Assembly: GCF_000003815.2 (NCBI RefSeq)
Contig: NC_049984.1
Coordinates: 3,099,241 to 3,163,240 of the forward strand
Length of the DNA stretch: 64,000 nt
Direction: 5' to 3'
Origin: Branchiostoma floridae
Taxonomy: Eukaryota > Chordata > Leptocardii > Amphioxiformes > Branchiostomatidae
Positions 34,519 through 43,600 of the stretch are shown in pieces; position 1 is the stretch's first letter, and each line of letters starts with the position of its first letter. The translations under genes were made by a program, and so were the position numbers. The notes under the pieces were generated by a model that ran no database searches, was not told where the DNA came from, and saw only the letters and a program-made list of their open reading frames with translations.

Positions 34519-35030
34519 TAAGGCCACAGCAAGTGAATTTTATGGATGACATCAGCGCGCACATTAATTTTCGACTGATTTCAGAAAAAAAAAACAAGAA
34601 TTTTTTTTCTTCGGAGATGGTCAACATGATGGGAAAGTAACACAATGGGCAAATATATTGTGTTGTAGGCTAATGATTGTACTTGTAGAAGTGACACTAG
34701 CCAGGTAGACATGACTGAGGTTATAGAAGTCAAACTAGTTAGATAGTTGTAAAAGTGGCACCAATATGGAAACCATGAGTGTAGTTGCCATGTTGGTAAA
34801 TGACACCAGTCTACCACACTAGTATCACCTACTACACTAGTTCACGTCTTAAACACAGGAGTGTTTCTTCACTTCAATTCTTTTTTTTTGTATTGTTTAT
34901 TGCATATTTTTTTTAAATTTAGCAATCTCGTGTTTTTTTTACCCAATCTTGTTTTTTTTTTTTTCGCCCTATCACTATTTTCTTAGTCTGTGGAGGATGT
35001 CATCCATAAAATTTACTTGCTGTGGCCTAA
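34519..35030. mobile_element. 506-bp MITE with TAA target duplication (Harbinger-like)
   Basis: Element 34522-35027 starts GGCCACAGCAAGTGAATTTT and its inverted end reads GGCCACAGCAAGTAAATTTT. Both continue ATGGATGACATC. TAA flanks both ends (34519-34521 and 35028-35030). Copy A has the empty site GG-TAA-TG at 29287-29293. A 3-bp TAA duplication is typical of PIF/Harbinger elements. A diverged relative lies at 49723-50111. Confidence 0.85.
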
Positions 35031-35149
35031 TGTAAAGGAATGTGTTGATGAAGGCTAGACATTCAGGTAATAAGACAAGTACGCCAAATAGCAGTTTCTT
35101 AAGCAACCGGATATGAATTTCGAAACGGTCAGACGTTGCAGATAGCATG

Positions 35150-36007
35150 TACAGTCAAACTTGTCTTTAGCGGCCACTCAAGGGACTAGTCAAAATTGGC
35201 CACTATAGAGAGGTGGCCGCTATAGAGAAAATGCTGATTAATTGACCACAAGCAAAAAGTTACACATGGTTTTAGTAACAATTGATCTTTATTCACATAA
35301 TCAAGGAGCTTTTATGTGTAGCACTGCAATGATTGTTACACTATATGTATTAAGAAAACAAAAGCTAAATGAAAGTTTTAAATGTTCTACAGTTGATATT
35401 GTCTGAAGAAACCGGTATTGTCATATTTCTTTGATACTTCGCCGTCCGTGTGTTCCCTCCCGCGTTCACACGTCAGATTCCACCATTATGCTAATGTGGT
35501 CCTCACAAGAAAAGCCTGTCATTTTAGACTTATCTCTTAATAAATGTAATAATACAATCCACCATAGTCTGAAGTTCATATAATTTTATCTGTGTAACAA
35601 TTTATTTAGGATGTTTTTGTAATGTAAGTTAATCTCAGCAATAGTGTATTAGAACGTAACTTTGCCACAATTTACCTCCGTAATAGTGGTGTCGTCTGCT
35701 GACCTTATATGACCTAGTTTGTCGGCGGTAAGGCAGTTTTGTTTTGAAAAAAAAGAGGTTTTAAATACGGCGTAGGGTGACAATATGGCTGCTGTATGGC
35801 CGAATGCGTGCCGGACGGTAGATCAGCCGTCCGCCATGGCCATAATCGGCAGTGTTTCTGTGTTTGCGGGACCGGAAATCGTGTGGCCGTGGCCGCGTTG
35901 GGCAGGTGGCCACTAAGCCTATTTCTTAATCATTATGAATCCAAGGGACCGACAAAAAATGGCTACTATGGCCAGGTGGCAGGTATGCAAATACAGGTTT
36001 GACTGTA
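35150..36007. mobile_element. 858-bp TACAGTC-family inverted-repeat element
   Basis: The left end reads TACAGTCAAACTTGTCTTTA, and the inverted right end reads TACAGTCAAACCTGTATTTG. Inside the left end are repeated 'ggccactatagagaggtggc' type words. It is absent from the matching place in copy A, about 29360-29370. Same family as 3955-4154. It has no coding capacity. Confidence 0.75.
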
Positions 36008-36187
36008 TACTGCTTTTTGATCTGCACATCTTACTTAGTAGCACTAGCGAAAGGTAATGCATGCTACCTGAAATGAAACTTTTCAGTGTAGAGGGAGGTA
36101 TTGTAAGCTTTCAATTTGCCACAAAGGCTTATACACGATGTGTCTGATTTTTACAGAGCTCTGGAAGTGGCTTCAGTTGCTGATACC

Positions 36188-36700
36188 ATGGCCACAAATA
36201 GCAGCAGCGCTGATGACATCAGCAGTGGATCAAAAGGTGGATCTGGCAGCAGACTTGCCACCACAAAACTCTACAGGTGTGAGGAGTGCGGCACGCATTT
36301 CAGTCAGTTGAGTGCTCTGAAGACACACATACGGACTCATTCAGGGGAGAAACCTTACAGGTGTGAGGAGTGCAGCAGGCAGTTCAGTCGGCTTTACCAT
36401 CTCAAGACACACATGCGGACTCACACAGGGGAGAAACCCTACAGGTGTGAGGAGTGCAGCAGGCAGTTCAGTCAACTGGGATATCTAAAGATCCACATGC
36501 GAACTCACACAGGGGAGAAACCCTACAGGTGTGAGGAGTGCAGCAGGCAGTTTAATCAGCTGGGTCATCTGAAGACTCACATGCAAACTCACACAGGTGA
36601 GAAACCCTATAGGTGTGAGGAGTGCAGCAGGCAGTTCAGTCAGCTGGATTATCTAAAGATCCACATGCGAACTCACACAGGAGAAACCTTACAGGTGTGA
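36188..36700 (+). CDS. C2H2 zinc-finger protein, five fingers then frameshift (copy B, probable pseudogene)
   Basis: Paralog of 29588-30421 with the same start context (ACCATGG), the same acceptor (tttttacag, ending 36156) and the same Ser/Gly-rich leader. Five fingers with TGEKPY linkers are in frame. Then the linker at about 36678-36686 has lost two bases, giving TGETLQV and a stop at 36698-36700. Further fingers follow in the shifted frame. Helix letters (-1/2/3/6) are Q/S/A/T, R/Y/H/T, Q/G/Y/I, Q/G/H/T and Q/D/Y/I. It could make a five-finger protein, but added stops in the downstream fingers favour decay. Confidence 0.72.
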   Translation: MATNSSSADDISSGSKGGSGSRLATTKLYRCEECGTHFSQLSALKTHIRTHSGEKPYRCEECSRQFSRLYHLKTHMRTHTGEKPYRCEECSRQFSQLGYLKIHMRTHTGEKPYRCEECSRQFNQLGHLKTHMQTHTGEKPYRCEECSRQFSQLDYLKIHMRTHTGETLQV

Positions 36701-36911
36701 GGAGTGCAGCAGGCAGTTCAGTCAGCTGGGTACTCTGAAGATTCACATGCGGACTCACACAGGGGAGAAACCTTACAGGTGTGAGGAGTGCAGCAAGCAG
36801 TTCAGTGAGCTGGGCCATCTAAAGAGACACATGCGGACTCACACAGGGGAGAGACCCTACAGGTGTGAGGATTGCAGCAGGCAGTTCAGTCAGTTGAGTG
36901 CTCTGAAGTGA
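36684..36911 (+). pseudogene. Frameshifted continuation of zinc-finger copy B (about three fingers)
   Basis: In the shifted frame two full fingers (helices QLGTLKI and ELGHLKR) are followed by a third that ends in TGA at 36909-36911 where the first zinc-binding His would be approached. Further finger remnants up to about 37095 carry another stop (TAG in place of a Cys-region codon). This is genuine decay beyond the single frameshift. Confidence 0.75.
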
Positions 36912-37792
36912 CACATGTGTACTCACACAGGGGAGAAACCCTACAGGTGTTAGGAGTTCAGTAATGTGGGATGCCTAATGAAACACAAATCCATAGAGGG
37001 GAGAAACCATAAAGCCATGAGGATCTCCAGTCAGTTGGTTGCGCTGAAGATTCACATGGGAACCCAAAATGGAAAATTCTACAGATGTGAAAGTTAACCA
37101 AACAGTTCAATGACTGGTAACCTCCAAGACTCTCGTGCAGGCTCACAGAAGAAGAGATCTGCATGTGTGAGAACTGCAACAATTAGTTAAGTTTGTAATG
37201 TAATGAAAAGAAACACACGGAAACCCATACGTAAAAAAATGACATTTTGAAAAGCAAAACAGAAACCATTTGCCAAAAGTACCAAAAGAAGTGGCAACTG
37301 CAGGGTTCACAGTTCGAACATTTGTTAAAACTTTGCTCAAGCATCATTTAGGTTGCTTCTATAGAAACTAAAGAAACAGGAACTTTTGTTGGACTGCTTA
37401 TGGTTTATCTGGCTTATTTGCTTACTCAAGTATTTCTTGTATGCTATAGCTAATTTCTTGTTGATTTCTATGTATACTAACTTGTTCTTTAACAGATAGG
37501 ACATATATTCAGCCTACTAACATAACGATATGTAGCATGTTTATTTTCTACTTTTATTCCTATGATACTAGTTATGTTACTGACATTTCGTAAATTTGTA
37601 CATGATAGAATAAGTAGAGACAGTATCAAATGCCTTTCGTGAGACAAAACTGAGGTACTTAACTATTCTCTAAATGGGTTTGCAGTGTGCCAGTTGATGG
37701 TAATGTTAGAACAGACATATGTTAGATTTTTAGTTGATTTTGTAGTTAATGTTTTGGTTTTGTTGACATGCTGTTTTTGCCATTATATTGTA

Positions 37793-37798
37793 AATAAA
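37793..37798 (+). terminator. Polyadenylation signal, zinc-finger gene copy B
   Basis: AATAAA in the same context as copy A (31392-31397). Confidence 0.55.
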
Positions 37799-38516
37799 GT
37801 TACACACTACCAAAAATGCTTTTTCTTGTTTATCTTGTTTTTCTTCCTCACAGAAAATTTATCTTCCAGGAAGAAAATTATTCTGTCCCCAAGAAATCTT
37901 AGAAAAATGTGCTTGTCCATGGGGCAACACCTCCTATCCGCGAAGCCTGGTAGAGGGTACTTTGTTTCCCAGGATCTGATGTAAAAAGAGAGTTGTGGAA
38001 GAGGTTACAACGAAACACGACCATTCACTAAACACTGGTTTACAGCCTGGACCCCTGCAGCATGTTGGGAAATTACACGCAGTTCACAGCTCTTCTAGTT
38101 TTCCTAAATATTCAGCTACTGACTCCAGGTATCCGGTATGTAGGGAAAACAAGTCTGTGCTATGCCATTAAGGACCACTTGTGTGGGTGAAAAAATCCTC
38201 TTAACGACAAAACAGCCGATACAATATTGAGGTTTCTACAATGATATATCAATATGATGATACTACATGTACTGCAACAAAAACTCAGTTCGGAGGTCTG
38301 GTAATATCCGCCAAAAAGCAATTATTCAAGCCACTGGATATGATTTTGAAAATGGTCAGAAGATAAAATCTGTTATCTTTCTTCAGTGACATTAAAGCGA
38401 TCTCATTGAAGAGCAGGTTTTATATCCTAACTCTGAATTATTATACAAAAGACAATGTTAGAGTAGTTCAATAGGAAATATAAAGTAAATGAGAAAATTC
38501 TAACTAAATGCGAAGC

Positions 38517-38671
38517 CTCTGTTACAGTCTTCGGAACGGGTCTGTTTTCTTTGGGGGGGGGGTCGTTGGTTCGCGATTTTCAACGTTGGTTACCGGTCTT
38601 GTACCGGGAAAAGGAGTTTGCCGAGTAAAGGAGTTTGCTGTGGAAGGGAGTTTGCCGTGATAGCGAGTCTT
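38517..38671 (+). mobile_element. Solo end of a long-TIR element
   Basis: 'cagtcttcggaacggg', a G-run, 'cgcgattttcaacgttgg' and 'ggagtttgctgtggaaggg' match the left terminal repeat of the element at 63275-63935. The partner end is absent. Confidence 0.6.
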
Positions 38672-39141
38672 TGCCCCGTTTTTTTATCAGCAAAATATTG
38701 GAAACTGATTCCGCCCAAGATGGCAGAACTGAATCTTTTTGACAGTCTTGTATATAGTAAACAGATTCGGCCCAAGATGGCAGAGCTGAATCTTGTAAAC
38801 AATCTTGCAAAGTGGACTCATTCCTCAGCTAACCGACATCTATACACGCCCCAGTCGTCAATATGTCACATTTCCAAACCGGGGCCCGGGAACAGAAAGT
38901 GTTATGTAAAAGACACCAAACTGCATATACTTTGGTGTATGTTTTGTTTCTGGCATCTACCAGGCTCCGCAGATCAGTGGTCTAATAGTAGAAATTGGAC
39001 AAATAGAGTTAATAGTACCCTAGGGTATTCACATTTCCAAAACCGGGGCCCGGCCGGGCAGCTTTCGGGAACAGAAAGTATTATGTAAAAGACACCGAAC
39101 TGCACATACTTCGGTGTTACACATAAAAGAGAGTTGTGGAA

Positions 39142-39311
39142 GAGGTTACTAATCTCCTAGCAGATCCCACGGTAGCATAAGATAGTATCAAAAGCTGGTA
39201 GAGGAGTGAAGCTGGCTTAGGGGTGTATTTGGCTTTTGGCTGACTACACTCCTTGGCCAGTTTGGTACTATCTTATGCCATTTTAGGATCTGCTTTGAGA
39301 TTAGAGGTTAC
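39142..39311. mobile_element. 154-bp palindromic MITE with 8-bp target duplication
   Basis: Element 39150-39303 starts TAATCTCCTAGCAGATCC and ends with its inverse (GGATCTGCTTTGAGATTA). The inner part pairs 'gcataagatagtatcaaa' with 'tttggtactatcttatgc'. GAGGTTAC occurs on both sides (39142-39149 and 39304-39311). The other half of the 1.1-kb tandem duplication has an uninterrupted GAGGTTAC at about 38002, the empty site. Siblings are at 54091-54256 and 61119-61254. Confidence 0.85.
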
Positions 39312-40038
39312 AGCACTGCACATCCCAGCGTATTGCGAAAATATACACAGTTTACAGTTCGTATAGCTTCTTGAATATTCAAGTACTAAGTCCACCAGTA
39401 CTCAGACTCAATCTATCCGGTATGCAAGAAAAACAAGTCTGCGCTATGCCGTTATTTACCACTCGTGTGCGGGACAAAATGCTCTATACAAGAAAACAGC
39501 TGACACAATACTGAGGTTTCTTCAATGAGAGTAACACAATGATAATATACTGATCCAAGAATTAGTTCGGAGGTCTCTTATCAATTCATTATAGCAAATG
39601 AGCAAATTTAAGCGAAATACGAGGTAAGTAACCCCTGTGAATAATGCATGGTTTCTTCATCGACGTTATATAACGTCCTTGTTTTTTTAATACTTAATAC
39701 ATGATATCTCTTGAATATTTACTCACAGCTGACGATTTGCGGTTTGTGCTTTATAATTCAAGGCGCGACAATGTAAGGTGATTTTACACTTAAAACATTT
39801 TCTTAACTGTGTAAACTTAATCTTGCAACAATGATGACAAAAACGGTAACAACACGTTATACCACAATATACAATGCATATTATGATATCAAGGTCTCTT
39901 ACGTCAAAGAAGCAAATAACTCATAGTAAATTGAAAAATTCCTCCTAAACATAGACAAGTGGCTGTTGTGGATGTTGAATGTTTATGACATGCCACATCC
40001 GATTTCTAGACAATTATTAGTGGGGTCGGCTTTTTCCA

Positions 40039-40046
40039 AGACGTCA
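40039..40046 (+). promoter_or_regulatory. CRE-like site upstream of the NHL gene
   Basis: AGACGTCA, one base off the cAMP-response palindrome, about 60 bp upstream of the ATG in a locally GC-richer stretch. No TATA box is seen. Weak evidence. Confidence 0.2.
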
Positions 40047-40103
40047 CAGCGGAGAAAGCGCATTTCGTGATCGGCACCAGATTGGGTGCGGTCCGAGTGC
40101 GAG

Positions 40104-40611
40104 ATGGCGGAGGGTCCGGGAGACGAACTTCAGCAGACCCAAACAGCAGAAAACAGCCCGACAGCCGCAGAGTTGACTGACCCAGGAGGGTCTACACGTG
40201 AGGGAAATGGCTACATGCCAATGGCTTCGATCGTAAACAATGGCTATACGCCAATGGCTTCTCTCGTAGACACTGGCTACACTCCTATGTCACCTATCGT
40301 AGACAACGGCTATACTCCGATGGCTTCTCTCCAAAAGGCTTCTGAGGTGCCACCGCCTCTTCCCCCGAAAAAGAACCGTCGTCGTCAGGGAGGACCGTCT
40401 CTTCCCTCCGGAGACACTCCGAGAGAACCGCCGCGTCTCTCTGGAGAAACTTTGGGGGAACCACGGGGTCCTTCCGGAGAAACTCCACCGCGGTTTCTCC
40501 TCCCCAAACGGAGAAACGCCAAGAGGGCCGGTGTTTACTGGATGCGGGAGGAAGACATCGTCAACCTGCCGCTGAACCCGATGTACAACGCGGATCTAGA
40601 TCTGCCGCCAG
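40104..40611 (+). CDS. NHL gene exon 1: YxxM array, SH3 ligand and first NPMY
   Basis: ATG at 40104 (GAGATGG) is the first ATG in the frame. Four 33-bp repeats encode GYxPMA/S units at exact 11-residue spacing. They are followed by the class II SH3-type ligand PPPLPPKK, by Gly/Pro/Glu-rich SGET repeats and by NPMYN. Ends CCAG at the donor GTGAGT, phase 1. Confidence 0.88.
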
Positions 40612-43600
40612 GTGAGTTCAAATTATCCTGAGTATTATTTCCAGTCAGTTTACTTTTGTATTTCACTGGGCTGCGGTAAGTTGGCGGCGTCGCTGCGTTG
40701 TAGATTGAATTTGTGTTACCCTCGACTTAATAATGGGAATACCATGTAAAACGTATAAATATCACTCAAAAGACAACAATATACCCAAAGCATTAAAAAA
40801 TTCGTATTTTATCGATGAAATTTGTTAAGCGTTCTGTCAAATCGCTCTGTCGCAGCGTCGCCGCCAACGTACCGCAGCTCCAGTGAGTCCTTGCCGCAGG
40901 GCTCCCATACTCTCGCCTCACCAACAACTGTACTTGGAAAGGGAGGGGGTATAGGAGTCCTTGGATAACACTTAGGTTAAGTTCTAATGTTAACATTGAA
41001 AATATGTTGCATTCATGCCCACAATTCAGCGTTAGCAGGGGAAAAGTAACGTCATCAATGATAGAATTAAATGAAAATCAACTAAAAAGCAGTTTAGAAC
41101 ACGTACTGTAAACATTCAAAACGTAACGTCATCAATGCTAGAATTAAATAGAAATCAACTAGGAAAGCAATCTATAGCACTATGTAAACATTCAAAACGA
41201 ATTTGTCACTGTGGGCCCTCGTACCTGTAAGGCAATAGAAAAGTCACATTAGAAAATCACAACGTTAGCTTTATAAACTGGAGCTCTGATCTCCAAATTT
41301 TCACACATTCAGCAAATAAGAAACAAATTAAACCTCTAGAAACGTGGTATACTTTGGGGCGGGGATAATTTAGTAGGCTTTTATTCCTGATTTTTACTCA
41401 TTCTTGTGGTAATATCATCCAGCCGATTATCATGCCGACTTACGATACCTGTTTTAGAGGACAACTGATTTAGTGCCGCATATTAAGTAGGGGTTTCAAG
41501 GCTAGCAGTTGTTGCCGAAATGTATTGAATAAGTATATTCCAGTCATGAATTTTCATGGAAATCAAGAACCACATCATCATCTTATCTATCATCATGATG
41601 ACCTATCCTAAGATGCCGCGCCGGTTTTTGCCTTGCATAGAATACTTAGACATTTGTAGTGACAAAGTATTGAATATTGTAGCCTACTTATTCCAAAACA
41701 CGACAGCGTCCAGCCTACATTACGACCACTGTCGCAAGATTCAAACTTTGTATTTATTCTTGTGGTAGTATTATCATATCGACTTACGGTACCTGTTTTA
41801 GCGGACTACCGATTTAAGTGCTGCATTTTAAGTCGGGGTTTCAAGGCTAGCAGTTGTTGCCGAAAAGTATTGAATAAGTATATTCCAGTCATGAATTTTC
41901 ATGGAAATCAACAACCACATCATCATCTTATCGGTTATCGTATCCTAAAATGCCGTTTTTTGCCCCGCATAGAATACTTAGACATTTGTAGTGACAAAGT
42001 ATTGAAAATAGTAGCCTACTTATTCCAAAATGCGACAGTTTGTGGTATTAACTACAATCACTGTAGCAGGATTTAAAAGTTTTACTCATTTTTGAGTTAA
42101 TTTTAATATCATCCTGTTGATTATCATATTTATTTTATAAGACGAATGATTTTAGTCCTACATAGCAAGCCGAGATTAAAAGACTAGCATTTGTTGCTAA
42201 ACAATATCAAATAAGTATATTCCCGTCATGAATTTTCAGGTAAACCAACTGTTGACAGGACCCGTGCAATACTGTAAATGCAGAAATGTTCGCGGTGGAT
42301 GTAGTTTCGCGTTTTTCTTTTGCCGCGAACTCTTAAACCACCGCGAACTCTAGAACCACCGCGAACATTGTCCATTACAACAAGATATTTAACGGTTTAA
42401 TGTTTTATTTTGTAATGTTAATGGTACATTAAAATAAGACAATTGGAATTTAAGGTAACAACATTGCGACAAGACAATTTAAGTACCTTATGAAGACACG
42501 AGGCCAAACCATCACTGTTTTCGTCACTTGCTGGTCAATTTTCCATTGGTCTTTCATTTCTACTGAAACTAGCTTCTGCCAGGTAAATGGTACTTTTTTT
42601 CGTGTACAAAAACCATTCTTTGTCTACCTTGTTCTCCATATTTGGTCATTTTCTATTTCAAGCAACCCAAACAGTTTGTTTTCTCTCCAAGTTCAGCTCT
42701 GCCTGTTTTTAGGACTCTGTTTCTAGTTTTTAGTTGATCCCTGCTGACTCGGGTCTTACCAAGATAGAGGTAATGTAAGTACCACTGCCTCGCTTTGAGC
42801 AAGTAAAAATAATCATACAACTGATCTGTCGTTACTTTCTAATCGTTAAGTATTGTCCCTCTGCGAAGTTGGAGAAATCATTCTCTCCAGTAAGACTTTT
42901 GTTTCATACTTACATAGGGCACATGGTGTTTAGCGTGAGCGTGTGTGCTGTACTTTGAATATGCATAAGTAATCCAGTCATAACAGGGGGAAATTGGTTT
43001 ATTACACATACAGCAGCCTAAAGATTAATTCACTTTCGCGACAAGTAACAGTAGAGGTATATTTGCCACTAAGTGATTATCATAAGCCTACTACTACTAC
43101 TATTACTACTAGCGTATAGCAGTAGTGACAATTGTTGTGAAACCATGACTTATAACTTAAGCGCTGTGGAAACATTCCCTCTATAGACATATTTAAATCT
43201 CATTGCTTCAACGTAGGAGTCTGTAATACATAGTAACTGTTGTTGTCAAGCTTCTTTAAAACAAAATATAACAGGGAACGGAGGTACACATTAAGAATAG
43301 GAAAACCAGATATTTGCCACTAAATGACTGTAATATCTTCAAAGACTAAGTTTATATTATCATCATGATAATATTGTAATAGAACCGTGATTTACCCAGG
43401 AGATGCAGAAAACTTCCCTCACAACATATCCTAATCTCATTAACGCTTTCTAGTCTGTACTATAGAATTTATAATGAATAGTAACGATTTTTCTCATGCA
43501 TATTTGAAAATATAACAGTATAAGGGGGTACATCTAAAGTATTATTTAGGCAGACCATATGTTATGCGCTGAGTGACTGTGGATCGTTCCATCATGTTCC

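Larger units (their letters stand above)
32343..37810 (+). repeat. Segmental duplication, copy B
   Basis: Corresponds to 23.99-25.37 kb plus 29.26-31.4 kb. Private insertions in B are 33429-34303, 34522-35027 and 35150-36007. The two copies are in the same orientation and diverged by scattered substitutions and small indels, so the duplication is not very recent. Confidence 0.82.
37985..39650 (+). repeat. About 1.1-kb tandem duplication, diverged
   Basis: 'agagagttgtggaagaggtta' at 37988 returns at 39128. After it both copies share 'atccggtatg', 'acaagtctg.gctatgcc' and 'caaaactcagttcgga.gtct' type words. A shorter direct repeat ('ccggggcccgg', 'aagacacc.aactgca', 'ttcggtgt') lies at 38880-38945 and 39040-39120. 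No coding frame is supported. Confidence 0.55.

Noticed and set aside
38618-39088. 156-codon open frame
   Set aside because: It runs through a transposon end and a direct repeat without protein-like composition or splice context.
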